This document shows positions 37,919 to 48,254 of a stretch of DNA of 64,000 bases, in pieces. Origin of the DNA: JAWKTV01 sp041398905. GTDB lineage: Bacteria; Planctomycetota; Planctomycetia; Planctomycetales; Planctomycetaceae. A program made the position numbers and the translations under genes. The notes under the pieces are model-generated. The model was not told the origin of the DNA, did no database searches, and worked only from the letters and a program-made list of their open reading frames with translations. Within the stretch, counting starts at the first letter, position 1. Each line of letters starts with the position of its first letter. The stretch is taken from NCBI GenBank assembly GCA_041398905.1, contig JAWKTV010000003.1, forward strand, positions 124,001-188,000. The letters run 5' to 3'.

Positions 37919-39691
37919 GTGTTACGGACTCATACCTGCGGTCAGCTTCGGGAGGCCGATGCAGGCCAGACGGTCACGCTTGCTGGCTGGGTCGATGAAT
38001 ATCGCGATCATGGCGGCGTCGTCTTCGTGGACCTCCGGGATCGCTACGGCTTGACGCAGGTCGCCTTTCGGCTCGATGAGTCCAGCGACATTCAGAAGTC
38101 CGCTCAGCAACTCCGGCACGAAGACGTCGTGCAGGTGATCGGCGAAGTCGTCTCGAGGGGTGCTGAGAACGTCAATCCCAAGCTGCCGACCGGTACCATC
38201 GAACTCCGGGCGAAGCAGCTCAAGGTCTTGAACCGCAGCAAGACCCCCCCCTTCCAGCCGAAGACCAAAGACCTCCCCAATGAGGAACTGCGGCTCGAAT
38301 ATCGCTACATCGACCTTCGGCGACAGGAGCTGCAGCGGAACATCATCCTGCGGCACAAGCTGACTCAGGCGGTTCGCGAGTATTTCAACTCGCTCGACTT
38401 CCTGGAGGTCGAGACGCCGATTCTCGGGCGATCGACGCCGGAAGGCGCTCGCGACTACCTCGTGCCCAGCCGCGTCCATGAAGGCTGCTTCTACGCCCTG
38501 CCGCAGTCGCCGCAGTTGTTCAAGCAGATTCTGATGGTGGCCGGTTACGACCGATACTATCAGATCGCCCGCTGCTTCCGCGATGAGGACCTCCGTGCCG
38601 ACCGCCAGCCGGAGTTCACGCAGATCGATATCGAGATGGCGTTCGTCGAACTCGATGACATCCTCACGACGATCGACGGACTGGTGGCGGCGATCGTCAA
38701 GGCGGGCCGCGGCACCGACCTGCCGCTGCCACTGCCACGCTACACCCATGCCGAAGTGATGCAACGTTACGGATCGGACAAACCCGATCTGAGGTTCGAA
38801 CTGGAGATCACCGAGATCAGCGACCTCGTGACCGAGTCGGACTTCGGCGTCTTCAAGAACACCGTGGCGGGTGGCGGACGCGTTCGCGGTCTGTGCATCC
38901 CGGGGGGAGCCGAGAAGTACAGTCGACGCATCCTGGACAACGACCTGAAGAACCTCGTCGGCGAGTACGGGGCCAAGGGGCTGGCGTACTTCAAGGTGAC
39001 CGGCGGTCTGCTTGAATCGTCGATTGCGAAGTTCTTCAGCGAGGAACAGCAGCGGGCGATTATCGAACGGATGCAGGCCAGTGAGGGCGACCTGCTGGTC
39101 TACGTCGCGGATAGCTGGAAGGTCTCGTGCGCGGCCCTCGCCGCACTACGGAACTGGCTCGGACGCGACCTCAAGCTCTACGACCCCGCAGACGTCGCCG
39201 TTTGCTGGGTACTCGACTTCCCGCTGGTGATGTGGAACGCCGACGAGAACCGCTGGGACGCAGAACACCACCCGTTCTGCGCGGTGCATCCAGACGATGA
39301 AGGATACTTCCAGACCGATCCGGGGAAGATTCGCGCGCAGTCGTACGACCTCGTCTGCAACGGTTACGAGGCCGCGAGCGGCAGCATCCGAATTCATGAC
39401 CCGGCCGTCCAACAGCAGGTGTTCGACCTGCTGCGGATCACGCCGGAAGAAGCGGAGCTGCGATTTGGCTTCCTGCTCAACGCGCTCCGCTATGGTGCCC
39501 CGCCGCACGGCGGAATCGCGCTCGGTCTTGACCGCTGGGTCATGCTGCTCGCCGGCTGCGACAACATCCGGGACGTCATCGCGTTCCCAAAGACCCAGAA
39601 GGCGGGTGACTTGATGCTCGACGCCCCCTCGGATGTCAGCCCGCAGCAGTTGCGGGATCTCCACATCAAGCTGGATATCGCGAAGCCGTAA
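37919..39691 (+). CDS. aspS: Aspartyl-tRNA synthetase
   Basis: The 590-residue enzyme charges tRNA-Asp (and in bacteria lacking AsnRS, possibly tRNA-Asn) with aspartate. The start is a GTG at 37919, giving the family N-terminus MLRTHTCGQLREADAGQ. The class II motifs are visible: EYRYIDLRR after the anticodon-binding OB domain, FLEVETPILGRSTPEGARDYLVPSR, FKQILMVAGYDRYYQIARCFRDEDLRADRQPEF, and late GGIALGLDRWVMLLAG. The extra GAD domain typical of bacterial-type enzymes lies in the middle (about 300-410). The frame is intact over 1.8 kb. It has its own promoter at 37825-37852. Confidence 0.97.
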   Translation: MLRTHTCGQLREADAGQTVTLAGWVDEYRDHGGVVFVDLRDRYGLTQVAFRLDESSDIQKSAQQLRHEDVVQVIGEVVSRGAENVNPKLPTGTIELRAKQLKVLNRSKTPPFQPKTKDLPNEELRLEYRYIDLRRQELQRNIILRHKLTQAVREYFNSLDFLEVETPILGRSTPEGARDYLVPSRVHEGCFYALPQSPQLFKQILMVAGYDRYYQIARCFRDEDLRADRQPEFTQIDIEMAFVELDDILTTIDGLVAAIVKAGRGTDLPLPLPRYTHAEVMQRYGSDKPDLRFELEITEISDLVTESDFGVFKNTVAGGGRVRGLCIPGGAEKYSRRILDNDLKNLVGEYGAKGLAYFKVTGGLLESSIAKFFSEEQQRAIIERMQASEGDLLVYVADSWKVSCAALAALRNWLGRDLKLYDPADVAVCWVLDFPLVMWNADENRWDAEHHPFCAVHPDDEGYFQTDPGKIRAQSYDLVCNGYEAASGSIRIHDPAVQQQVFDLLRITPEEAELRFGFLLNALRYGAPPHGGIALGLDRWVMLLAGCDNIRDVIAFPKTQKAGDLMLDAPSDVSPQQLRDLHIKLDIAKP

Positions 39692-39904
39692 CTGGTCGGC
39701 TGGCGACCTGTTGTGCGGGCAAGTTGCGTATCCGCAACACGCGGTTCGTCGCTGCGCCGCGGTTTCGCGCGCGCCGGATCGTCGCTCAAAGGTAGAATTG
39801 ACGGACCGGCAATCGAGTCATCAGCCGAATCTCGTCGGCAGCTCAGACTCGGGCTGAAAGCAGCTTGCGATAGCGATCTAGCCAACCGCGCCTACGAGCA
39901 AACA

Positions 39905-41140
39905 ATGCCATCGACCCGACTGATTGCCACCGCAGTCGAAAATTGTCACACGCCGGGTCTCGCCGAGGCAGAACTGGAACGTCTCGGTGCACTGTTCTAC
40001 CGTGAACGGCGACTCAGTGAGCTGACCACGGCAGACCATTCGCGGTGGGATGAACTGTCGCAGATGGCGGTCGCCCCCAACCCCTTTCAAAGCCCGGCGT
40101 TCGTTCTGCCAGCGGTCCGGCATCTGTTCCGCGACGACAGCCGAATTCGACTGATGTCCGTCGAATCGTCGCGGACGCGGGAGTGGCTGTCGGCCTTTGT
40201 GGTCGAGGATGTCGACGGATCGCTGCGGAAGCCGATCCGTCGATTGCGGAGCTTCGAGACGCTCTACTCATATCTGTCGACGCCGCTGTTCAACCGCAAC
40301 GCAGCGCAGCTCGCCGCGAATGCATTGTTCTACAGTCTCGCGGTCGACGGGCGCTGGCACGGACTGCGACTTAAGACCCTGGGGGGCAGCAGCGAGATCG
40401 TCACCGGGACTGCCGACGGTGAGCAGCCCGCTCACGGTACGTGTATCGTTCAGCGAACCTGGCAGCGCGCGGCGATCGTCACTCAAGGTTTGCAGCCGGG
40501 GGCGATTCTCGCCCGTTGCTCGAAGTCGCGACGCAAGTCACTCAATCGCAGCTATCGCTTGCTCGAACAGGCTGGTCGCGTCAACTTTCGGCTCCGTCGT
40601 CCGAACGCCGAAGACACCGAACCGATGGAGACATTCCTGCGACTCGAGCACCAGGGCTGGAAGCTGAATCAGAAAACATCACTGCTGGCCGACCCCGCGA
40701 CGGCCGCCTTTGCTCGCTCGATGCTGAGCGAGTTCGCCCGGCGCTCGCAGGTCTGCTACGGCGAATTGAGTGTCGACGACCAGGTCATTGCGTCAACCTG
40801 CAATCTGCTGGCAGGCGAAACCATGTTCGCCTTCAAGATCGGCTGGGACGCCACGCATCAGGCCGCCAGCCCCGGCCTTTGGTCGGAGATCCTGTTGGCC
40901 GAAGCGGTCAGTGAGCAGCTCCCCGATGTAATCCGTATCGACAGTTGCTCGTTAGCCGACAGCCACCTCGATTCGATCTGGTCCGACCGACTGACAATGC
41001 GCAACGTTGTCTGCCTCTGGTCGCAGGTCGCGACCATCGCGGCGAACGCGATCAGCGGCGTGCGCACAGGGCTGAAACTCCTGAGTGGTTATCAGCCGCA
41101 ATTGGCAGGTACGCTGGTTGCGAACGATGCGACGACGTAG
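39905..41140 (+). CDS. GNAT / FemAB-like acetyltransferase protein (BioF2-like domain)
   Basis: ATG 39905 starts a 411-residue protein. Its C-terminal half resembles the BioF2/FemAB-like acyltransferase domain: LARCSKSRRKSLNRSYRLLEQAGRVNFRL near 217-245, METFLRLEHQGWK near 257-269, and YGELSVDDQVIASTCNLLAGETMFAFKIGWDATHQAASPG near 302-341. The latter shows the 'A..........F.K..YD.....SPG' arrangement used by CelD/BioF2-type proteins to bind the acyl-CoA. Such proteins often act in exopolysaccharide production. The N-terminal half (PNPFQSPAFVLPA) also fits that family. The exact substrate is unknown. Confidence 0.78.
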   Translation: MPSTRLIATAVENCHTPGLAEAELERLGALFYRERRLSELTTADHSRWDELSQMAVAPNPFQSPAFVLPAVRHLFRDDSRIRLMSVESSRTREWLSAFVVEDVDGSLRKPIRRLRSFETLYSYLSTPLFNRNAAQLAANALFYSLAVDGRWHGLRLKTLGGSSEIVTGTADGEQPAHGTCIVQRTWQRAAIVTQGLQPGAILARCSKSRRKSLNRSYRLLEQAGRVNFRLRRPNAEDTEPMETFLRLEHQGWKLNQKTSLLADPATAAFARSMLSEFARRSQVCYGELSVDDQVIASTCNLLAGETMFAFKIGWDATHQAASPGLWSEILLAEAVSEQLPDVIRIDSCSLADSHLDSIWSDRLTMRNVVCLWSQVATIAANAISGVRTGLKLLSGYQPQLAGTLVANDATT

Positions 41141-41389
41141 AACCCCGTGATTCGTTCGGAACCGGGCCGCCCGCTGACCGCCACCATGCTGATGGCGGCC
41201 AGCCCTCGCTTCCGTCCTCCGATCAGAGTCCTGACAGCAGACTGATCAGGGCGGCTGACCGCAGTTCAGCGGGTTCGCACCGCATCGATGCCCCCTGGCA
41301 GCCGCACAGCTTGACCGCGCATCAACATCAGCCTGTGCGCACGCGCAGCACTCCTGCCGAGCGGGCCAGGTTGCGACACTGGTCCGGCG

Positions 41390-41713
41390 TTACCAGCCCA
41401 GCGACATGTTCGTCTCGATCGCCTTCTGTGCTTCGTGCAGGTCGGCACCGGTATCCAGCATGTACAAGCGGATCGCGTGCAACTTGTCGCCGGCGGCGCG
41501 GTTGAGGCAGTCGCGGGCGGAGTCGCACGGCTCGCTGCCCCCTTCAATCCCCAGCAGCCGCTTCGAGATCACCCACAGGTCGCGCGGACGCCGCGTCACG
41601 CGGGTCACGTCGTCCTCCGGATAATACTGCTTCGCCAGGGCCTCGGCCGCCTCCTGCGAATCGGCCCAGCCAATCATGATGTGGGCGTTCGTTTCAATCT
41701 CGAAGAGTGCCAT
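41390..41713 (-). CDS. 107-residue conserved-looking hypothetical protein
   Basis: ATG 41713 is preceded by AGGAGG with normal spacing, a strong sign of a real gene. The product starts MALFEIETNAHIMIGWADSQEAAEAL, then has the pair VTRRPRDLWVISKRLLG, two Cys residues in EPCDSARDCLNRAAG, and an amphipathic helix with KLHAIRLYMLDTGADLHEAQK. No signal peptide, membrane segment or enzymatic motif is present. I do not recognise it. It is flanked by the GNAT-like gene (tail to tail) and the phosphatidylserine decarboxylase gene (head to head). A minus-strand TATAAT lies at 41819-41824, but without a clear -35. Confidence 0.75.
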   Translation of the reverse strand: MALFEIETNAHIMIGWADSQEAAEALAKQYYPEDDVTRVTRRPRDLWVISKRLLGIEGGSEPCDSARDCLNRAAGDKLHAIRLYMLDTGADLHEAQKAIETNMSLGW

Positions 41714-42001
41714 GCTTCGTCCTCCTGATTGCTGCGGTGTGATTGAACTTGTCGGCCTGTCGGACCAACGGCCGCCGAATCGCGCCCGTTGCCAATAACG
41801 CTTGATGACTCGCCCGGAATTATAAAGTCCGCGGCCGGGCAGCGTCCATCGCTGCGGAGGTCGCCTCTGCCTCCCGGGTGCGGCCCCACCATTCAGCGAC
41901 TGCACCGCTTTCTCCCAGCCCCGACTCCCCAGGGTCGCGCGGCTGTCGCCAACCTCATCAGTTGGTATGGTACGCCTCCACACAAAAGTCATTTCATTCG
42001 C

Positions 42002-43012
42002 ATGACGCAGATGTCCGCTCAGCCTGACATGTACCCGGAACGTCCGATCGAACAGCTCCCCGCGGCGCTGACCACCATTCAGCCCGGCGGCGGTGTGGTC
42101 ATGGGCCTGGAACTCTGGTGGGGCAAGGTCCGGCGATGGTGGCTCAAAACCTTTCGTCGTGGATATGTCGAGCGGATGACGAAGCTGCGGCAGGGGGACT
42201 TCAACCCTGCCCCTCACGAGGTTCTTGATCCGCGCGACCTCAAGTTCTACCGCAATCAGTCGGGCTGGTACTGGAAGCCGGAGGACGACCCGTTCACCTG
42301 GCGAGACCGCATTCCGTTCGCGCGGGTCGGGCTGGCGGAGTTGCTCGTCTTCTCATTCCTCACGTTCGGACCGGCCAAGCTGCTCGCCGCATGGCTGCTG
42401 CTCGCCCCGCCGTCCACCACGGTCGCCGCGTTCGGCTGGTTCGTCGTCGTCGCGCTCGTGATCGTCGGTGTCCTGCTCGTCTGGTTCTTCCGTGATCCCA
42501 GCCGCGCCATTCCCGCCGATCCCGATGTCATCGTCTCGCCTGCGGACGGCAAAGTGACGAAGGTCGAGCGACTCGAACACGACGACCACATCGGCGGCCC
42601 GGCGTGGGAGATCAGCATCTTTCTGTCGGTCTTCAACGTGCACATTAACCGTGTCGGTGAAGCGGCCAGGGTCATTGGCATGACCTACACGCCGGGCAAG
42701 TTCCTCGACGCCCGTGATCTTCGCGCGGCGCTGGAGAATGAACGGCTCGCCATCCGTTTTCAGCAGACCAGCGGCCCGCGCCGGCCGTTCATCATTCGTC
42801 AAATCGCCGGCCTGCTCGCGCGGCGCATCGTCTGTTGGGTGAAGCCCGGCGATGAACTCAAAAGAGGGGAGCAGTTCGGCATGATCAAGCTCGGCAGCCA
42901 GACGCAAATCGTCATCCCGTGGGAGTCGGAGCGGGACGTCATTGTAAAGCCAGGCGACATCGTCGCGGCCGGATGCGACATCATCGCCAGATACAGGCAA
43001 GCCGCGAACTGA
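42002..43012 (+). CDS. psd: phosphatidylserine decarboxylase
   Basis: Psd makes phosphatidylethanolamine from phosphatidylserine and cleaves itself to form a pyruvoyl group. From ATG 42002 the 336-residue product has a roughly 100-residue N-terminal extension. Two membrane segments follow (about 104-160: GLAELLVFSFLTFGPAKLLA and WFVVVALVIVGVLLVWFF). The catalytic domain has FFRDPSRAIPADPDVIVSPADGKVT, ISIFLSVFNVHINRVG and, near the C-terminus, EQFGMIKLGSQTQI. The Gly-Ser in that last segment is the expected self-cleavage site. It is the short-domain form, about 100 residues longer at the N-terminus than usual. Its neighbours are unrelated. Confidence 0.92.
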   Translation: MTQMSAQPDMYPERPIEQLPAALTTIQPGGGVVMGLELWWGKVRRWWLKTFRRGYVERMTKLRQGDFNPAPHEVLDPRDLKFYRNQSGWYWKPEDDPFTWRDRIPFARVGLAELLVFSFLTFGPAKLLAAWLLLAPPSTTVAAFGWFVVVALVIVGVLLVWFFRDPSRAIPADPDVIVSPADGKVTKVERLEHDDHIGGPAWEISIFLSVFNVHINRVGEAARVIGMTYTPGKFLDARDLRAALENERLAIRFQQTSGPRRPFIIRQIAGLLARRIVCWVKPGDELKRGEQFGMIKLGSQTQIVIPWESERDVIVKPGDIVAAGCDIIARYRQAAN

Positions 43013-43187
43013 CCTCCGCAGCAACGACATCGGCAAACAGAACAACGCCCCGCGACACATCGCCGATGGGCCGTCAGACCGAAACCGGTCGATGTCCTTC
43101 TCAGGATCGGAATCGAGTTTGCGATGGCTTCCGTCGAATCGCCATTGTTTAACCTGAGTCGGCCCGCAGGCGGACATGACCGGTCGT

Positions 43188-44324
43188 TCATCGATTGCGC
43201 GCGTCGATCGTGTTCTCGTCGGCGAGCGAACCGCCGGAATCAGGTGCCGCGATCAGCCTAGTGATCGCAGTCAGGACATTGGAGGCCGCATCAGGCCGCC
43301 CGAGCTTCAACACGTTCCGACTCAGTGTTGACCGCAGCTCAGCGTCACGAGCGAGCTGACAAATCGCGTCCCACAGCATCGGCGTTTCACCCTTGACTAC
43401 GGAGGCGGCGTCGCTTGCGAGCAGCATCGCGTCGCGCTCCGAGAACCAGCCGGCGTTGAGAGACTGATGGTCGTCCTTCGCACCGGCCCACGGAACAACG
43501 ATTGTCGGCAGGCCAAGGCAGGCCAACTCGGCAAGCGTCGTCGCACCGCCTCGCGAGACCACGAAGCTCGCCCGCCGCAGTCGCTGATCGAGATCGGGGA
43601 AGAACGACGCCACCTCAGCATTCAGCCCCAGCGCCTGATAACTCGCCCGCACCGCCAGCTCATCACCGGGGCCGGTCTGATGGACGAATTGCCATTCGCG
43701 CCATTGCTCCGGGGTCTGCGTGACGCCATCAACGACCGAACGATTGATGGACGACGCTCCGAGGCTCCCGCCCAGGACGACGAGTGTCGGCTTGTCGAAG
43801 GTCGTCGTGGAGGCTGCGGGAGACGCGAACGCGGCGCGCACCGGATTTCCAGTGACTTCGACCCGAGCCCGTCGCGGAAAGTAGACCAGCGATGCCGCAA
43901 ACGCCACGCAGACGAGATCTGCGATACGGCTGAGCCAGCGATTCGCCCGCCCCGGCAGCACGTTCTGTTCGAGCAGAAGCGTGGGGATGCCAAGACGCCA
44001 AGCCGCGACCACCACCGGCACACTCGCGAATCCGCCGCAACCAACGACAACCATCGGCTCGGTCCGCTGCAGCAGCCGTCTGGCGGCCGAGTACGCGCGG
44101 TGCAGCCGCCACGGGCGACGCAACTCCGACGATGACTCGATCGGCAGCGGATGATGCGGGTACTCGGTCGCGGCCAGCAGCTCCGTCTCGTGGCGTCGAC
44201 GCGTGCCGACAAACAGGATGTTGCTCGCTGGCTCAGCATGTCGCAGCGCGTCGGCAATCGCGACGGCGGGAAAGAGATGTCCCCCCGTACCCCCACCAGC
44301 GAAGATCACGCCGCCTGCCTGCAT
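43188..44324 (-). CDS. murG: UDP-GlcNAc:undecaprenyl-pyrophosphoryl-MurNAc-pentapeptide transferase
   Basis: MurG adds N-acetylglucosamine to lipid I to give lipid II for peptidoglycan. From ATG 44324 the 378-residue GT-B enzyme has GGGTGGHLFPAVAIADAL at 10-27. Later blocks include VVVGCGGFASVPVVVAAWRLGIP, LLEQNVLPGRANRWLSR, VLGGSLGASSINRSV and SRGGATTLAELACLGLPTIVVPW, all MurG signatures. A full set of catalytic and UDP-binding residues appears present. It is not part of a dcw cluster here: the flanking genes are a decarboxylase and a glycosyltransferase. Planctomycetes were once thought to lack peptidoglycan, so an intact murG is informative. Confidence 0.93.
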   Translation of the reverse strand: MQAGGVIFAGGGTGGHLFPAVAIADALRHAEPASNILFVGTRRRHETELLAATEYPHHPLPIESSSELRRPWRLHRAYSAARRLLQRTEPMVVVGCGGFASVPVVVAAWRLGIPTLLLEQNVLPGRANRWLSRIADLVCVAFAASLVYFPRRARVEVTGNPVRAAFASPAASTTTFDKPTLVVLGGSLGASSINRSVVDGVTQTPEQWREWQFVHQTGPGDELAVRASYQALGLNAEVASFFPDLDQRLRRASFVVSRGGATTLAELACLGLPTIVVPWAGAKDDHQSLNAGWFSERDAMLLASDAASVVKGETPMLWDAICQLARDAELRSTLSRNVLKLGRPDAASNVLTAITRLIAAPDSGGSLADENTIDARNR

Positions 44325-44642
44325 GCCGAATGTTGATGAGCCGTTTGCGATGTTGTTTTCCAGTGGGAAACATTAATCTGTGCCAGCGGACACGGCGAGG
44401 TCGATGTACGAACATCGCTTGACATCGTCCTCCGGGCGATGGGCGATGGGGTGGACGAGCGATTCGGTCAGCGCGGCGCGATGCCTGGTGGACTGGCCGT
44501 TTCACCACTGTGCTCCGAGAAATCAGGCGGCAAAGTGCGATGCCAGTCTCACCCCCATCTCAATTGGTGATGTGAACGTTGTCCTGTCGGGCTTCGCCAA
44601 CCCAAGCGAGGCTGTGTCCCAGATTCCAGCGAGGCGGGAGTG
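44325..44642. other. divergent promoter region between murG and the GT2 gene
   Basis: These 318 bases hold no supported gene. A TTGACA at 44419-44424 faces the plus-strand gene, but no good -10 box stands at the right distance. Confidence 0.35.
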
Positions 44643-45515
44643 ATGTCCGAGATGTCGAACGAAGCGTCGCAGTTGCGAAGCCTGCTGGGAGCGGCGATTG
44701 ATGGTCAACCGTACTCCCGTGAGTGGTATGAGACACTCAAATTGGTGCTCGGCGAGAGCGGTTGCCGGCAGTTGGGCTTCTATCAACTTCCGGACGGCTT
44801 CACGCTCACGGTCGTCATCCCCGTCTACAACGAGGTCCACACGCTCCCCGTGCTGCTGGAGCGCGTGCGGCAGGTGCCGATTCACAAAGAGATCATCCTG
44901 ATTGACGATTGCAGCAAGGACGGCACACGCGAGATGCTGCGTGAGAAGTACCCGGAGGATCAGCAGCTCGATCCACTCAACCGGATCCATGTCGAGTACC
45001 ACGACAAGAATCAGGGCAAGGGGGCGGCGGTACGCACCGGCTTTCTCAGGGCCAGTGGCGATGTCGTCATCGTGCAGGACGCCGACCTTGAGTACGACCC
45101 CAGCGAGATTCCGCGGCTGATCCAGCCGATCGTCGAAGGCGAGGCGGATGTCGTCTTCGGCAGTCGGTTTCTGGGAGACCGACCCCACCGCGTGCTGTAC
45201 TTCTGGCACTACCTTGGCAACCGCACGCTCACGCTGCTCTCTAACTGCTTCACCAATCTCAACCTGACGGACATGGAGACCTGCTACAAGCTCTTCAGCC
45301 GGGACGTGATTCGCGACATCGCGCCGCGTCTCAAGCAGAACCGCTTTGGTTTCGAACCGGAAATTACTGCTCGAGTCGCGCGGCACGAGAAGTGCCGGGT
45401 CTTTGAACTCGGCGTTTCCTACCACGGGCGAACATACGCCGAAGGCAAAAAGATTGGCTGGAAGGACGGCTTCCAGGCCCTGTGGTGCATCGTTCGTTAC
45501 GGGCTGATGGACTGA
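44643..45515 (+). CDS. Family 2 glycosyltransferase (dolichyl-phosphate mannosyltransferase-like)
   Basis: ATG 44643 starts a 290-residue GT2 protein; a GTG at 44640 is adjacent. The GT-A signatures are clear: LTVVIPVYNEVHTLPVLLERV, EIILIDDCSKDGT, the DADLEYDPSEIP metal site and FGSRFLG. The order resembles polyprenyl-phosphate hexosyltransferases (DPM1-like) without C-terminal membrane helices. The first 50 residues form a short, non-conserved extension. It probably makes a lipid-linked sugar for glycan assembly. It is not in an operon with the portal gene that follows; 230 bp separate them. Confidence 0.88.
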   Translation: MSEMSNEASQLRSLLGAAIDGQPYSREWYETLKLVLGESGCRQLGFYQLPDGFTLTVVIPVYNEVHTLPVLLERVRQVPIHKEIILIDDCSKDGTREMLREKYPEDQQLDPLNRIHVEYHDKNQGKGAAVRTGFLRASGDVVIVQDADLEYDPSEIPRLIQPIVEGEADVVFGSRFLGDRPHRVLYFWHYLGNRTLTLLSNCFTNLNLTDMETCYKLFSRDVIRDIAPRLKQNRFGFEPEITARVARHEKCRVFELGVSYHGRTYAEGKKIGWKDGFQALWCIVRYGLMD

Positions 45516-45748
45516 CCACACCTTTCCCGCCGCCGCACTCAGCCTCCTCGTCGGTAACGACATCGGCGTGAAATCTCAGCTTCGACCGCGCACCAGCCAG
45601 GGAGCGGCGCGCTAAGGTGACGGAAGTGCAGGGTCCAGGGCCTGGCCAGGCACTGCGGCCGCCAACGGCGCACCAGAGCGGAGACCTGTTGAAGGCGAGC
45701 CGATACATCGGTCGACGCCGCTTCGCACCGCTTCACACAGGTCGGCCC

Positions 45749-47125
45749 ATGCTCAGCTTTTTCGCAGACAAGCTATCCACACTACGATTGCAGGCGCGGT
45801 ATCAGCGACTGATCCACGAACGTCTCGTCGACCTCACCGAGCGCTCCACCAGTGAGGCCGCGGTGGCGGCGGAGGACGGCGGCCGCTGGGAACTCGCGGG
45901 GACATCGGAGGGCTTGCCGAGCGATGATCTCAGCCGACGCGACGCCCGAAGCCGCGCCCGACAACTCGTCACCCAAAACCCCCACGCCCGGAACATTCTG
46001 CGATTGCTGGAATCGTACGTCGCGGGAACGGGATTGGCGCTGACACACCGAATTCGAGCCGACGATGGAGCGCCGTCACCTCTGGACGCGGCCATGCTCG
46101 GTACGGCGAACCGACTCTGGGGAGCGTTTCTCGAACTCAATCAATGTCATTACTCGTTCCGGGAGCACGCCCGCCGCGCTTGGCGGGACGGCGAGTGCTT
46201 CATCCGAAAGTTTCCCGGCCCGCAGTGGCCCCCCGCCTTGCGGTTCGTCGATCCCGAATCGGTGGGGGCTCCGCCGAACGCTCCGCAGTCACAGGGAATT
46301 CTCACGCAGCCCGGTGACGTCGAGCAGCCCATCGCCTACCTGCTGGTCGACCCCCAAAGTGGAGCACTGCGCGAACAGGTGACGGCCGACGAGATGTTGC
46401 ACTCGCGGGTCGGCGTCGACTCGAACCAGAAACGCGGAGTGACCATCTTCACCCCGATCCTCGATGTCCTGGACTGCTACGACCAGTGGATGCGGACAGA
46501 ACTGCAGGCCCGCAAGCTGCAATCTTCAATTGTGCTGTGGCGGAAGATTCAGGGGTCGCCGCAACAAGCGATGTCGCTCTCGAACGCAGCCGGTGATTCA
46601 CCGGACGGGCTGCGCCGGGAGCGGTTCCAGCCGGGAACAATCCTGACCACGAACCAGGCGACCGACATTCAGTTTCTGCAACCGCATACCAACTTCGGCG
46701 ATGCCGTGCCCCTGGGCCGAATGCTGCTGCTGGCCACCGCGGCCGGTGCGGGCCTGCCGGAGTTCATGCTGACGGCCGACGCGTCCAACTCGAACTACGC
46801 TTCAACGATGGTTGCCGAAGGACCGGCGGTCAAGCTGTTTCAGAGCGAGCAAAGCTATTTCGCCGGCGAGTGGAATCGACTGTGGCGCTGGATCATGGTC
46901 GAGGCAGTGCAGTTGGGCCTGCTGCCCGGCAACTTCTTCGACCGGGTTGTCCCGGAGTGGACCTTCCCGCAGTTGGTTAATCGCGACCGCCCGCGCGAAC
47001 GGATGGCCGACGTGCGACTGGTCGAATCCAGAGTGCTGAGTCGCGCGGAGATCGCCCGACGCGAAGGAGCCGACCCCACTCGCATGCGCGGCGAGATCGC
47101 GTCGGAGGCGGACCTGCTCAACTAA
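45749..47125 (+). CDS. Phage portal protein, lambda family
   Basis: ATG 45749 gives a 458-residue protein of the lambda gpB type, the dodecameric ring at one corner of a phage head through which DNA is packaged. Family blocks are visible: DDLSRRDARSRARQLVTQNPHARNIL in the N-terminal third, DPESVGAPPNAPQSQGI, the stem-region YDQWMRTELQARKLQSSIVLW and, in the C-terminal part, GLPEFMLTADASNSNYAST. The frame is intact and no stop or shift occurs, so it looks functional. No other phage gene is within 10 kb: a glycosyltransferase lies upstream and a DUF1559 gene downstream. See the findings for its possible link to the capsid genes at 60470-63984. Confidence 0.88.
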   Translation: MLSFFADKLSTLRLQARYQRLIHERLVDLTERSTSEAAVAAEDGGRWELAGTSEGLPSDDLSRRDARSRARQLVTQNPHARNILRLLESYVAGTGLALTHRIRADDGAPSPLDAAMLGTANRLWGAFLELNQCHYSFREHARRAWRDGECFIRKFPGPQWPPALRFVDPESVGAPPNAPQSQGILTQPGDVEQPIAYLLVDPQSGALREQVTADEMLHSRVGVDSNQKRGVTIFTPILDVLDCYDQWMRTELQARKLQSSIVLWRKIQGSPQQAMSLSNAAGDSPDGLRRERFQPGTILTTNQATDIQFLQPHTNFGDAVPLGRMLLLATAAGAGLPEFMLTADASNSNYASTMVAEGPAVKLFQSEQSYFAGEWNRLWRWIMVEAVQLGLLPGNFFDRVVPEWTFPQLVNRDRPRERMADVRLVESRVLSRAEIARREGADPTRMRGEIASEADLLN

Positions 47126-47193
47126 GCGTGCTGCTCGACAGAACGCCCTCATCAGCAGTGTTGGTGTGTCCGAGTTCGAGACTGCGCAAACGC

Positions 47194-47236
47194 AAGCGGG
47201 CGGTGTGGAGACGAAAGGTCTCTGCACCGCCCGCTT
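47194..47236 (+). terminator. Stem-loop terminator between convergent genes
   Basis: A 12-base stem, AAGCGGGCGGTG (47194-47205) with CACCGCCCGCTT (47225-47236), encloses a second smaller hairpin (GGAGAC/GTCTCT). It lies between the convergent portal and DUF1559 genes and is followed by a short T-containing tail on the plus strand. Confidence 0.7.
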
Positions 47237-47291
47237 TGTCGTTCACACAACGTCCCTCACGGGACGTCTCAGTCGTTCATCACAGCATCGC

Positions 47292-48254
<963 letters not shown>

